Source of the DNA: Bacillus massilioanorexius
GTDB lineage: Bacteria; Bacillota; Bacilli; Bacillales; DSM-1321
Direction of reading: 5' to 3'
Length of the DNA: 64,000 nt
Assembly: GCF_902374955.1 (NCBI RefSeq)
Contig: NZ_CABKRX010000118.1
Span: 1-64,000, forward strand
The notes below the pieces were generated by a model. It was not told the DNA's origin, did no database searches, and saw only the letters and a list, made by a program, of their open reading frames with translations. A program made the position numbers and the translations under genes. Shown piece by piece: positions 18,446-26,853 of this stretch. Every line of letters begins with the position of its first letter. Within the stretch, counting starts at the first letter, position 1.

Positions 18446-18775
18446 TTAATTTAATGGGTGTTGAAAGCCTTGATTGGCTTGTTGTAGTTTCGCCATAATT
18501 TGCTGATTTTGATTTTGTGCAGTTTGTAATTTCTGCATCTGTTCCATTTGATTAGCTTCTTGAACCGTTTTTGGTGCAATTGCTGTATGTTGTTGTAAAA
18601 GAGTAAGTAAATCTTGATAATGCTTTTTATGCTGTACTAATAATTGTACACATATTTGTTGTACAGCGATGTTCTTGGATTGGGCAGCTGCAGATACACA
18701 TTGTTTGATAAGTAAATCTTCATTAGACATCGAGTCAACGATGTACTCGACTTCCTTTGCAGTTAAAGGTTTCAA
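18446..18775 (-). CDS. Spore coat-associated protein (CotF-like partner)
   Basis: A 109-residue, mostly helical protein. The N-terminal half (KEVEYIVDSMSNEDLLIKQC, then QICVQLLVQHKKHYQDLLTLL) resembles the helical bundle of CotF-like/ferritin-like spore proteins. The C-terminal half is Gln/Met/Asn-rich and low complexity (residues 75-105). AAGGAGG lies upstream. It is cotranscribed with the CotF gene. Its exact role in the coat is unknown. Confidence 0.75.
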   Translation of the reverse strand: MKPLTAKEVEYIVDSMSNEDLLIKQCVSAAAQSKNIAVQQICVQLLVQHKKHYQDLLTLLQQHTAIAPKTVQEANQMEQMQKLQTAQNQNQQIMAKLQQANQGFQHPLN

Positions 18776-19212
18776 AAAAATCCTCCTTTTATCATTTCTT
18801 CTTTTTTAGAATGACATAAGGAGGACATTTTTATTCGAATAATCATTTTTTATAAAGTACTGTTATACGTTGTAGTTGATTTTTAACCAGACGTTTTATA
18901 AAAGCAAAACTGTATTGGGCAGATTTAAGAATTTGTTAAGCTTGTATATGTATTTTTATAATAATTTTGTTTCCATTCTCGTAAGCCGTCCATACAAATG
19001 AACAGATTAATTAAATTAAGAATAAACATTACGTACAGTCTAGTCGTTATTTAACATATTTGGCTGATACTATTGGATTAAAAATAAAGGTGAAGAAGAT
19101 GTGACTCCAACGACAAAGCTATCTACAAAAGGAATTATCACTTGGGTTGTGTGACTGCGAATTCTTCACTAAGCTTATGCGTATCGATAGTTACTAAAAT
19201 TCCTTCAGGAGT
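18776..19212. other. Intergenic region, no gene seen
   Basis: About 440 bases. It should hold the sporulation promoter of the coat pair; I could not assign sigma-K or sigma-E boxes confidently. The right third (19090-19212) is probably the lost C-terminal part of the decayed Crp-like gene, whose frame can still be read as LVTIDTHKLSEEFAVTQ before stops. Confidence 0.35.
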
Positions 19213-19244
19213 TTTTTTCCTTTAGAACTTTTTTCCTTTAGAAC
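19213..19244. repeat. 16-bp tandem duplication in a decayed gene
   Basis: TTTTTTCCTTTAGAAC occurs twice in direct succession (19213-19228 and 19229-19244). Because 16 is not a multiple of three, the duplication shifts the reading frame of the minus-strand Crp-like gene and creates its stop at 19222-19224. Confidence 0.9.
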
Positions 19245-19731
19245 TTTTTTCAATTAGATGTTTACAAATAAGGTCATGTATCGAATACAGTTTATTAAAT
19301 TCATCTTTTTTTGTAATATGATAAGAAATCTCTACAGATTTTTTGATGAAATGTGCATTGAAATTATGGTCTAATTTTAACCAAGCTAAAAACCATTCTC
19401 GGTTGATCGTTATAACGGTTACACCTGTCAATGCTTCAACACTACTCATAAAAGGTACTTGATTGAAAATTTCAATTTCACCAACCATATCTCCTATTTC
19501 ATAGACAGTTTGAACCTATTTTTTTCCCATTTTCAGCGATCACAAAAATATTAACTTTTCCTTCAACTATAATGCTTACGCTATTATATATTTCTCCTTG
19601 GGAATAGATAATGGAACCACTTGTGAATTTTTCGATTTCCATTGTTTTAAGATTTCATATGGACAATACTTTAGCATTTTATATAGAGTTGTATGATTTT
19701 CGATATATGGAATGATTTGATGTATGTTCAT
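19222..19731 (-). pseudogene. Crp-like cyclic-nucleotide-binding-domain regulator, decayed
   Basis: Remnant of a Crp/Fnr-type protein. From ATG 19731 (AAGGA upstream) the frame gives NIHQIIPYIENHTTLYKMLK and YCPYEILKQW. A frameshift follows, and the beta-roll continues as FTSGSIIYSQGE and IIVEGKVNIFVIAENGKK in a second frame. A further frameshift gives YEIGDMVGEIEIF and SSVEALTGVTVITIN in a third. The frame then ends after KSSKGKKF at a stop made by the 16-bp tandem duplication. The DNA-binding domain is unreadable beyond a short stretch. At least three lesions make this a true pseudogene. Confidence 0.88.
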
Positions 19732-19877
19732 AGGGTTCATCCTTACGAAAAAAGTTCGATAAAACTGAGTCATTCTGAGTCATATTTTTGAAGGTAAATG
19801 TCACAATCCTTCTTTGTTAATTTATGCAACCAATCAAATATTACATGTTTAAATATATTTTTTCTGGCTTTCAAATG

Positions 19878-19912
19878 AAAAAAGCGAGTAAACCTCTGTT
19901 CACTCACTTTTC
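19878..19912. terminator. Terminator downstream of the RHH/SPFH pair
   Basis: GAGTAAAC pairs with GTTCACTC (one mismatch), flanked by an A-run and TTTTCTT; on the minus strand it ends in T-rich DNA. Confidence 0.6.
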
Positions 19913-19957
19913 TTAATATGGTTTGGTTGCGAAGAAGAAATGGGTATCCAAAAGGGG

Positions 19958-20119
19958 TTACTCAGTATCCTTTTTTAATCTTCCAGCCTTTTTTACTGCA
20001 TCTTTTAATAGAATTTCAATTTGAGCATTAACGCTTCTTAGTTCATCTTCTGCCCATTTTTCGAGAGCGTCGTAAAGTTTAGGATCGATTCTTAGCGGAT
20101 ACGCTTTTCTTTTAGCCAT
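19958..20119 (-). CDS. Small ribbon-helix-helix (Arc/MetJ-type) protein
   Basis: A 53-residue protein. It begins MAKRKAYPLRIDPKLYDAL: a short strand (KAYPLRI) then helix 1 (DPKLYDALEKWAEDEL), and SVNAQIEILLKDAVKKAG as helix 2, the standard RHH fold that inserts a two-stranded sheet into DNA. It starts 11 bases after the SPFH gene stop and is cotranscribed with it. No toxin gene is next to it, so an antitoxin role is not supported. I infer that it binds the 11-bp repeat array upstream of the SPFH gene. Confidence 0.8.
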   Translation of the reverse strand: MAKRKAYPLRIDPKLYDALEKWAEDELRSVNAQIEILLKDAVKKAGRLKKDTE

Positions 20120-20130
20120 GTAATTAAATC

Positions 20131-20991
20131 CTAATGAATACTTCCTGTATTGATAACAGGTTGTGTTCCTTTATCAGAAACAATAGCAACCATTAAGTTG
20201 TTGACCATTTGAGCTTTTTTATCTTCGTCTAAATCGATAATATTTTCATCCGCTAATTGTTCAATCGCACTCTTAACCATACCGACAGCTCCATCTACAA
20301 TAACCTTGCGTGCAGATAATACAGCTTGAGCTTGTTGTCTTTGCAACATGGCAGATGCGATTTCTGAAGAATAGGCAAGGTGCATAATACGAGCTTCGAT
20401 AACATCCACACCAGCTACAGCTAAACGATGCTGAAGATCCTGAGCTAAGAAATCAGCAATTTCGTCGCTGTTTTTTCTTAGTGACATTTCGGTATCCTTT
20501 TCAAAATGATCATATGCATATTGACTTGCAATATGACGAATGCCAGTTTCACTCTGAATTTGAACAAATTCTTCGTAATCTTCTACATCAAAAGTTGCTT
20601 TAGCACTATCTGCTACTTTATATACAACAACAGCTGCGATTTCAATAGGATTCCCTTCTAAATCATTTACTTTTAGTTTTTCGCTATTGAAGTTAATCAC
20701 TCGAAGAGACACACTTGATTTCAATGTTAAAGGAATGGAAATCCATAATCCTTGATCTCTAATTACACCAGTGTACGTCCCAAAAAATGTTAGAACCTTC
20801 GCTTCATTGGGTTGGACAATTGTTAGTCCAGACAGGATTAAAGCGGCAATTATGACAATTACAATTGGTAGAACTAAAGCGGCACCAGTAGTTCCTACAT
20901 TCATTAATAAGAATACAGCAAGACCAAAAAGTGCTAACACGACAATAATTCCAAAGTAACCATTTACTTTAAGAGCTTGTTTTTCTCTCAT
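20131..20991 (-). CDS. SPFH/Band 7 membrane protein
   Basis: A 286-residue stomatin/prohibitin-type protein. Two N-terminal hydrophobic segments (residues about 11-31 and 37-56) anchor it. The SPFH domain follows (IVQPNEAKVLTFFGTYTGVI, VAVVVYKV-like AAVVVYKVADSAKATF, about 57-200), then a helical stretch rich in Ala/Gln/Glu (SSEIASAMLQRQQAQAVLSA). Such proteins form membrane rings; their role in Bacilli is general membrane organisation or stress. GGAGGCG precedes ATG 20991. It forms an operon with the RHH gene downstream. Confidence 0.88.
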   Translation of the reverse strand: MREKQALKVNGYFGIIVVLALFGLAVFLLMNVGTTGAALVLPIVIVIIAALILSGLTIVQPNEAKVLTFFGTYTGVIRDQGLWISIPLTLKSSVSLRVINFNSEKLKVNDLEGNPIEIAAVVVYKVADSAKATFDVEDYEEFVQIQSETGIRHIASQYAYDHFEKDTEMSLRKNSDEIADFLAQDLQHRLAVAGVDVIEARIMHLAYSSEIASAMLQRQQAQAVLSARKVIVDGAVGMVKSAIEQLADENIIDLDEDKKAQMVNNLMVAIVSDKGTQPVINTGSIH

Positions 20992-21007
20992 TACAATCGC
21001 CTCCGAT

Positions 21008-21051
21008 ATATCAATCTGATATCACAATTATATCATTTAGATATGTAAATG
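21008..21051 (-). promoter_or_regulatory. Four 11-bp phased ATATC repeats over the SPFH promoter
   Basis: On the plus strand ATATC begins at 21008, 21019 and 21030, and ATATG at 21041, each exactly 11 bases apart. The minus-strand -10 hexamer TATAAT (21027-21032) lies inside the array. Four helically phased direct repeats fit an operator for cooperative dimers, such as the RHH protein encoded in the same operon. Confidence 0.6.
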
Positions 21052-21078
21052 TATAGAGGTCTTCCTGTTTTTGTATAA

Positions 21079-21396
21079 ATTAACCCTTTAAACGAAAAGT
21101 ATTTACCCCCAGGTACAGAATACTCGAAGCCAACCTCTGGATTTTACTTAACCATATTTCTTCCTCAAAAAGTAAAGGCGAGAAAAATGGTAGAAGTATT
21201 ATCAAACAAACATATTTATGTAGATGATACTGCCAGAATGTTTCTACCTGTGTATAAAAGAGATACTTTACTTCGTTTAAGTATCTCTCAAGTAAAATGT
21301 TCTCAAATGGAAGAGGGGATTAAGCAAATAGCTGATGCTATTATTTTGTTACAAAAAAGAACCGCATATGTATGGGATAAGCGCTCTACAATATGA
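21079..21396 (+). pseudogene. C-terminal remnant of a MocR/GabR-type regulator
   Basis: The open frame lacks an N-terminal half and a start codon at its head. It reads EKYLPPGTEYSKPTSGFYLT, then IFLPQKVKARKMVEVL, IYVDDTARMFLPVYKRDT and LLRLSISQVKCSQMEEGIKQ. This is the end of the aminotransferase-like domain of MocR-family (GntR) regulators. The wHTH domain and PLP lysine region are missing. An internal ATG at 21187 could give 69 residues, but no good Shine-Dalgarno supports expression. It directly abuts the SPFH promoter, so the gene was probably truncated by a past rearrangement. Confidence 0.75.
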
Positions 21397-21528
21397 TGAA
21401 TAGTATTTTAACTGTCTTCCATTTATTATCTATTGTGGTCAGCCCATTTGTTAATGATATAATATTAAATGGCACATCTATTACAATAATTGGTAAAATA
21501 GCAGATATATCGATAGGAGAGACATCGG

Positions 21529-22320
21529 ATGATTAAATTAATTGCAACTGATATGGATGGAACATTTTTAGACGATCAAAATCAATTTCCAAAGGATTTT
21601 TATCCTATTTATAAGAAGCTGAATGAACAAGGTATTATTTTTGGAGCTGCAAGCGGCCGTCAATATTATAATCTTGTAGAAAGATTTAATGATATAAAAG
21701 AAGAAATGCTATTCATTGCAGAAAACGGTACGTATGTTGTATACAAAGGAAAGGAATTATTCTCAAATTCTTTAAATCGTGAGACTGCTTTCGAAATTGT
21801 GAAGCTTGCTCGAACAATTCCTGATGTTAATATAGTTGTATGTGGAAAAAAATCTGCCTATATTGAAACTACTGAACCAAAAGTTTTAAGTGAAGTAGAA
21901 AAATATTATGCTAGAAGAGAATTTGTCGAGGATTTACTTACAGTGGAAGACGATATCTTGAAGATTGCTCTTCTTGACTTTAAAGGCGCGGAGCATCATT
22001 CTATGCCTTATTTCAAAGAATACCAACAGCAATTACAAGTTACAGTTGGTGGCTTTATTTGGTTGGATATAATGAATAGCGGCTCAAACAAGGGAGTTGC
22101 TATGGAGAAAATTCAAGAGTACTTGAATATATCTCCTGATCAAACAATGGTATTTGGTGATTATTTAAATGATTTAGAAATGATGAAATCTGCATATAAT
22201 AGTTATGCTATGGCGAATGCCCATGAAAAGATAAAAGAAGTAGCTAGATTTGAAGCCAAGTCGAATAATGAAAATGGTGTAATGGAAACGATAAAAGAGC
22301 GCTTGTCACTAACTATATAA
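21529..22320 (+). CDS. HAD superfamily hydrolase, Cof type
   Basis: A 263-residue Cof-like (IIB) HAD phosphatase. Motif I is ATDMDGTFLD (nucleophile Asp near residue 8), motif II FGAASGRQ, motif III includes SNKGVAMEKI, and motif IV is FGDYLNDLEMM. The C2 cap lies between residues about 85 and 190. Members dephosphorylate sugar phosphates, PLP or flavin precursors. The substrate here is unknown. GGAGAG precedes ATG 21529. It is monocistronic with a strong terminator. Confidence 0.92.
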   Translation: MIKLIATDMDGTFLDDQNQFPKDFYPIYKKLNEQGIIFGAASGRQYYNLVERFNDIKEEMLFIAENGTYVVYKGKELFSNSLNRETAFEIVKLARTIPDVNIVVCGKKSAYIETTEPKVLSEVEKYYARREFVEDLLTVEDDILKIALLDFKGAEHHSMPYFKEYQQQLQVTVGGFIWLDIMNSGSNKGVAMEKIQEYLNISPDQTMVFGDYLNDLEMMKSAYNSYAMANAHEKIKEVARFEAKSNNENGVMETIKERLSLTI

Positions 22321-22347
22321 CTTTTATTAATAACATCTTATTAGGAT

Positions 22348-22397
22348 GCTCCTGTGAGGAAAACTTTTTAGTGAACCTCACAGTGAGCGTTTTTTTA
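22348..22397 (+). terminator. Terminator after HAD gene
   Basis: GCTC-CTGTGAGG pairs with CCTCACAG-TGAGC (12 bp with one bulge), followed by GTTTTTTT. Confidence 0.88.
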
Positions 22398-22410
22398 TTT
22401 GTGTAGGAAA

Positions 22411-22600
22411 GGGCTGTTTTTGCAAACTTTGTTGCTTATGAAGAAGGTGAGTATAGGTTGAATTACGCTTCAGGATACTCGCTTTCTGCGGAGCGGGCGT
22501 TGAGCCTCCTCGGAGCACATAGCGACTGTGGAGTCTCATCTATCCTGCTGCTCCCGCAGGAGTCTCGCACGTTACGCTTCATTCAGCCGACCTATTTATC
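22411..22600. repeat. Dispersed intergenic repeat, copy 2
   Basis: The longest copy. It shares its ends and most internal blocks with 16421-16570 and adds GGAGCGGGCG, GAGCCTCCTCGGAGCACATAG and a second CCGCAGGAGTCTCGCAC block. The internal inverted segments (GGAGCC.. / ..CTCC) suggest a foldable element. It is non-coding. Confidence 0.78.
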
Positions 22601-22739
22601 ACTAATTTTAGGTGGAAAGTTTGTTTTCGAAAATATTAGCTCCAATGCTCAGACAGTTTTCTCCAACCGAGTGGTTATTTAAAAAGAACATTTTATGCTG
22701 AGAGTAGTGAGCAAATACTACTGTACGCAAGTAAGGTGT

Positions 22740-23144
22740 TTAAATTAATTTATAGGTAGGTTTTTGTTCATTGAATAACCAATATCTTAACCAATCGTAA
22801 AGTATAATCGCTAGCATGGATAATGGTAGCCATAGAAACATATAAGGTAAGCATATTTGGCCGAGAAAATTAAATGGAACATGACTATAGTCCCAAACGG
22901 ATAATCCGAGCCATGCATTAAGAATTAATCCAGAAATTAGCTCAATAAACGTAACAAAAAAAGTACCGATAATAGCTTGAGCTAATAAGGGCATATTTTC
23001 TGAGAAAAAATGTTTATGCATGCCTAGTACTATAAAGCAAAGACCACCTACAACGGCCATTGACCAATGCGTATACCCTCGCCATAATATCTCAATTAAG
23101 GCATACATAAAACCGCCGATTAGAGCAAGATTTAATAATTTCAA
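22740..23144 (-). CDS. CmpB-like putative membrane protein (ABC_trans_CmpB)
   Basis: A protein of about 134 residues with four hydrophobic segments (GGFMYALIEILWRGYTHWS, MAVVGGLCFIVLG, AIIGTFFVTFIELISGLI, LPYMFLWLPLSMLAIIL). The GFMYxxxExxxRGxTHWSM start and GxxLNxxLGLxVWDYSxxPFNxxGQICLPY core match the PF06541 'putative ABC transporter type IV' group. Its role is unknown. The start is uncertain: TTG 23144 lacks a nearby Shine-Dalgarno, while a strong AAGGGGGAA lies 7-8 bases before an in-frame ATT codon near 23164. Confidence 0.8.
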   Translation of the reverse strand: MKLLNLALIGGFMYALIEILWRGYTHWSMAVVGGLCFIVLGMHKHFFSENMPLLAQAIIGTFFVTFIELISGLILNAWLGLSVWDYSHVPFNFLGQICLPYMFLWLPLSMLAIILYDWLRYWLFNEQKPTYKLI

Positions 23145-23484
23145 GAACTTTGAAGTTGTAATAATAATTTCCCCCTTATCTTATTAAAAAACTTAAAATA
23201 GTTAGGATGTCATACGGAAACGATGACTTTATTATTACCAGATGCTGCGATTTCATGATTAATTGTTGGAAATTCATGTTTCTTAAACATTGTGTTTGAT
23301 GTGAAATTCATGTTTGAGTATGAAAATAGGGGACTCTTGTGGAAATCGCTTATGATAGGGAGAGAAAGCCATACATAAATAGAAAAATGTAAAATCAAAA
23401 GCTTTCTATTACTAAAAGAATTTGTTCTTTATATATTATTTTTAAATAATATGTAATGATGAGGCAAAATATTGAATAATCTTA
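23145..23484. other. Intergenic region, nothing recognised
   Basis: 340 AT-rich bases between a minus-strand gene and the DUF2156 gene; they should contain both promoters. A small open frame at 23210-23398 on the minus strand lacks a Shine-Dalgarno and protein-like composition. Confidence 0.35.
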
Positions 23485-24507
23485 ATGTTGAGTAAGATAG
23501 ATATCGATTTATTGTATAATAAAAGGATAGAAAACACAGTAATAATTGAAATGACGAATCTTGAAATTATACAGCTAAGGAGTTTTATATTTATTATGTT
23601 GGCGTTTAAATCTATCTCGCTTCAAGATAAATCTGTACTTGATAATTATTTTAAAAAAACAAAAAACTATTTAAGTGATTATTGTATAGTAGATGTTTTT
23701 ATTTGGAGTGAACAATGTAATACAGAGTATTGTATTAAGGAGGATTTTTTATTTGTAAAAATGAATTCTATACTTGATCAAACTCCTGTATACATGTTAC
23801 CTATTGGATCAGGAGATTTGAGTCGTTCCATTTCATACATCCAAAGAGATGCATTGGAAAGAGGTATTTTCTTAATTTTTACTTCTATTTCTTATGAGCA
23901 AAAAAAATGGCTAGAAACTCATTTTCCGAATCAGTTTATAATAGAAGAATTAAGAGATTTAAGTGATTATATTTATAGAAGTCAAGATTTGATTTCTCTT
24001 AAAGGAAATAAATATCATAGTAAAAAAAACCAAATTAATCGCTTTATGAAAATGTATCAAAATCGATGGAAATATGAATCAGTTAGTGCATTTAATATGG
24101 AAGAAATCATCGCTTTTCATGAAAAATGGTGTCTAGAAAATGCAAGCAATAACCATCCTATATTTTATAGTGAAAATAAAGCAGTTACATTTGCTTTAGA
24201 AAATATGAAAGAGTTAGATATTATTGGAGGTGCACTTCGTTTAGATGAAAGTATAATTGCGTTTACTCTTGGAGCACGAACCTCTAAAAACATGATTGTC
24301 ATTCAAGTTGAAAAAGCAGATTCGAATATTAGAGGAGCCTACCAAATGATTAATCAACAATTTGCTATAGCCAATTGTCAAGATGTTATGTGGATAAACA
24401 GAGAAGAAGATTTGGGAATAGATGGATTAAGAAAAGCTAAAAATTCTTATCATCCTGCCTTTTTGGGTACTAAATATAGAGCAACATTGAAAAATGGAGA
24501 TGAATAA
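23485..24507 (+). CDS. DUF2156 phosphatidylglycerol lysyltransferase-like protein
   Basis: A 340-residue protein of the DUF2156 (LPG_synthase_C-like, double GNAT fold) type, but soluble, without the membrane flippase part of MprF. Features are LKGNKYHSKKNQINRFMKMY (about residues 172-191), then WCLEN, GGALRLDESIIAFTLGARTS and INREEDLGIDGLRKAKNSYHP near the C-terminus. Members transfer aminoacyl or acyl groups; the substrate is unknown. Its end overlaps the next GNAT gene, so the two are coupled. The Shine-Dalgarno is weak. Confidence 0.82.
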   Translation: MLSKIDIDLLYNKRIENTVIIEMTNLEIIQLRSFIFIMLAFKSISLQDKSVLDNYFKKTKNYLSDYCIVDVFIWSEQCNTEYCIKEDFLFVKMNSILDQTPVYMLPIGSGDLSRSISYIQRDALERGIFLIFTSISYEQKKWLETHFPNQFIIEELRDLSDYIYRSQDLISLKGNKYHSKKNQINRFMKMYQNRWKYESVSAFNMEEIIAFHEKWCLENASNNHPIFYSENKAVTFALENMKELDIIGGALRLDESIIAFTLGARTSKNMIVIQVEKADSNIRGAYQMINQQFAIANCQDVMWINREEDLGIDGLRKAKNSYHPAFLGTKYRATLKNGDE

Positions 24508-24511
24508 AGTC

Positions 24512-25366
24512 ATGCCTATTCGTTTTGCTATACCAGAAGATCGAAAGGTTATTCAAAGCTTATTTGAAATGTGTTTTCCAGAGGATCCTTTATTTAATAG
24601 ATGGTTTTTTAAAGAGTATTTTAAAATAGAAAATACTCTTTTATATTTGGAGAATGATAAGATTGTGGCCATGCTTCAGATGTATCCTTTAAAGTTAAAA
24701 ATGAATCAGTTTGTCTATCCTGTTCATTATTTATTTGGTGTATGTACTCATCCAAATCATCGGAAAAAAGGATATATGGAAAAGATTTTGGAGTATGCTT
24801 GTCATTTAGGTAGAGAAAAAGGAGATATTGCTTCCGTATTAATTCCTCAAGAGAAGTGGCTTTTTAATCTGTATCGTAAATATGGATATGAACCAAAATT
24901 TACAACTTCAGTAATGAAAATGGAAGTAGAGTCAATGGCTATCAATGCAGTTGTTGAAGAGGTGACAGTTAAAAATTTAGAAGAAGTTATTCGTTTATAT
25001 GAAATGAACATGAACGAGCAAATGAGTTATATACTTAGAACTAAAGAATATTGGTTACTACAAAAAGCTATGTTTCAAGCGACAGAAGGTAAAATATATA
25101 GCTTAAAACGACAAAATAAGTATATAGCGTATGGATTTATTTGGATTTATGAGAACGAACTATGGATACAAGAAGGCTTTGGAATGAGTCAGGAAGCGCT
25201 CATATTATTGGCTAATGCGGTAGCACAAAAAGAGAATAAAAAATATATGACCATTACAACTGCTTTTATAAAAAATAGAGATCCAGTGCCACTTGGTTGT
25301 ATCAAGTTTTTACAAAATGAGATAAAAAGTGATATTTCAGGCTATATGAATTTAATGTTTAATTAG
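24512..25366 (+). CDS. GNAT acetyltransferase (Eis-like)
   Basis: A protein of about 284 residues. ATG 24512 (MPIRFAIPEDRK) fits family N-termini; ATGs at 24494 and 24500 are alternatives that overlap the previous gene. The acetyl-CoA loop is FGVCTHPNHRKKGYMEKILE (about residues 78-97), followed by LIPQEKWLFNLYRKYGYEP. A degenerate second GNAT-like half follows. It is translationally coupled to the DUF2156 gene, which suggests that they modify the same or related molecules. The substrate is not identifiable. Confidence 0.82.
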   Translation: MPIRFAIPEDRKVIQSLFEMCFPEDPLFNRWFFKEYFKIENTLLYLENDKIVAMLQMYPLKLKMNQFVYPVHYLFGVCTHPNHRKKGYMEKILEYACHLGREKGDIASVLIPQEKWLFNLYRKYGYEPKFTTSVMKMEVESMAINAVVEEVTVKNLEEVIRLYEMNMNEQMSYILRTKEYWLLQKAMFQATEGKIYSLKRQNKYIAYGFIWIYENELWIQEGFGMSQEALILLANAVAQKENKKYMTITTAFIKNRDPVPLGCIKFLQNEIKSDISGYMNLMFN

Positions 25367-25387
25367 TAGCATCTATTTAATAAAGAA

Positions 25388-25432
25388 TAAAAAACCTATT
25401 AAAACTTAAAAAAAGATTTAATAGGTTTTTTA
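25388..25432. terminator. Bidirectional terminator
   Basis: AAAAACCTATTAAA pairs with TTTAATAGGTTTTT (14 bp). It separates the GNAT gene from the convergent transporter gene. Confidence 0.9.
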
Positions 25433-25537
25433 TTAATTGTGAACATTTGAACAATCATACGCCTAATAAACTGTTTATTTATGATTTATACAGATTATTA
25501 CACTAACTAAGTTTATTCATTGTTCATTTTTTGTATG

Positions 25538-26770
25538 TTAGTTTTGTTGTTGCAATTTTTTACCCATAGATAAAATAATTGGAACAAGGATTGCTGCTAC
25601 AATATAGGCAACAATTACGATGATGAAACTAAGATCAAAAGATTGAGTTGAATCATAAATACGAGCATATAATAATGGTGCTGCAGCACTGAATAAGAAA
25701 ATACCAGTTGTAATATATGAATAGATTTGGCTATAATCTTTTGCACCAAAAGCTCCTTTTGTAACCATTGGACAAACTAATGTTAGTCCAGAGTATCCGC
25801 CACCGAAGATTGCCATACCGATGTAGAATATCATAACATTGCTACCTGCGAAAAAGGCTAATGCAATACCAATAGCACCGCAAAGAGCGCTGACTACACT
25901 CATTACTAGAGTGTTAAATGTATCATTAATCCATCCTAAAATGATTTTTCCAAGTATACCACCAACCATTATAATAGAGACAGCCATTGCTCCTGCAGCA
26001 GCTCCTAGCTCACCAGTGGCTGCAAAGCTTGGTATTTGTTGAAAGAATGAAGCGCATAGACAGAAGATTCCGGCCAAAAGTAAAATTAAATAAAATGCAG
26101 GTGTTTTTATTGCTCTACCAAGTGTAAGTCCTGTAGTTTCTGCTTCTTGTGTATTTGATTTATTATTTTCTTCATATCCATAAGGTTTTAGTCCGATTTC
26201 AGCAGGAGATTTTTTAACAAAAATTAGAGTTAATGGAACAGCGATAACTAGAACAACAATTCCAAAAATTAATCGTGTAGGTCTCCAGCCATATTCAGCA
26301 ATAAGAGCATTTCCTATAGGACTTGCAAATGCTGCAATAAGACTTAATGCTGCACCTGAGATACCTAAAGCGAACCCAGCTTTTTTTGTAAACCAATTAT
26401 TAATCAACCAAGGAACTGGAATATACATAAAGAAAGCGGCTGTAATCCCGTATACTACACCGAATAAGTTCCAAGCTAGAACAGTTTGTGCTTGAGAAGT
26501 AGCCATATAAGCTAATCCAAAGACTAGTACAGAAATAGTTAAGATTATTTTAGGATTAGATTTTTGAAAAACCTTACCAACGATAGGTTGTAATACGGCT
26601 GCTACTAAAGGAAAGATTGTGAGATACATAGAAGCATCAGTTCTACTCCAACCCATTTCATCCATTACTGGAGTTAAGAATATACCAGCTGTATTACATA
26701 ATACACCGGTAGTGACTGCATAAAATCCTATACATGCGATTAATATTTTCCAACTATAATGCATCATCAT
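25538..26770 (-). CDS. MFS transporter, oxalate/formate antiporter (OFA)-like
   Basis: A 410-residue 12-segment carrier. The start MHYSWKILIACIGFYAVTTG and the NTAGIFLTPVMDEMGWSRTD motif are typical of OFA-family MFS proteins, as are PWLINNWFTKKAGFALGISG and GWRPTRLIFG. It is the second gene of the minus-strand sigma-54 operon, 83 bases after the CaiB-like gene, and is about the same size and type as the transporter at 38851. OFA carriers exchange organic acids, so import of a carboxylate substrate or exchange for its reduced product is inferred. Three consecutive ATGs leave the exact start open by two codons. Confidence 0.88.
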   Translation of the reverse strand: MMMHYSWKILIACIGFYAVTTGVLCNTAGIFLTPVMDEMGWSRTDASMYLTIFPLVAAVLQPIVGKVFQKSNPKIILTISVLVFGLAYMATSQAQTVLAWNLFGVVYGITAAFFMYIPVPWLINNWFTKKAGFALGISGAALSLIAAFASPIGNALIAEYGWRPTRLIFGIVVLVIAVPLTLIFVKKSPAEIGLKPYGYEENNKSNTQEAETTGLTLGRAIKTPAFYLILLLAGIFCLCASFFQQIPSFAATGELGAAAGAMAVSIIMVGGILGKIILGWINDTFNTLVMSVVSALCGAIGIALAFFAGSNVMIFYIGMAIFGGGYSGLTLVCPMVTKGAFGAKDYSQIYSYITTGIFLFSAAAPLLYARIYDSTQSFDLSFIIVIVAYIVAAILVPIILSMGKKLQQQN

Positions 26771-26853
26771 ACACTCCTTAAAATATGTTTAGACTACTTG
26801 ATATATATATAAATAAAATGAGAAGCTTTATTAGAATAAATAGTGTTATGAGA

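Larger units (their letters stand above)
22321..22739. other. Intergenic region holding a terminator and a repeat
   Basis: About 420 bases containing the HAD-gene terminator (22348-22397) and a dispersed repeat (22411-22600). A 74-codon frame across the repeat is not considered a gene. Confidence 0.6.

Noticed and set aside
19958..20119. Toxin-antitoxin module for the RHH protein
   Set aside because: Its operon partner is an SPFH membrane protein, and no toxin-like gene adjoins it.
21468..21483. TGGCACATCTATTACA as a sigma-54 promoter before the HAD gene
   Set aside because: The -12 GC is missing (TTACA), and the gene has no relation to the sigma-54 locus.
22458..22682. 74-codon open frame over repeat copy 2
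   Set aside because: It lies in the dispersed GC-rich repeat, has no Shine-Dalgarno, and its codons follow the repeat rather than protein constraint.
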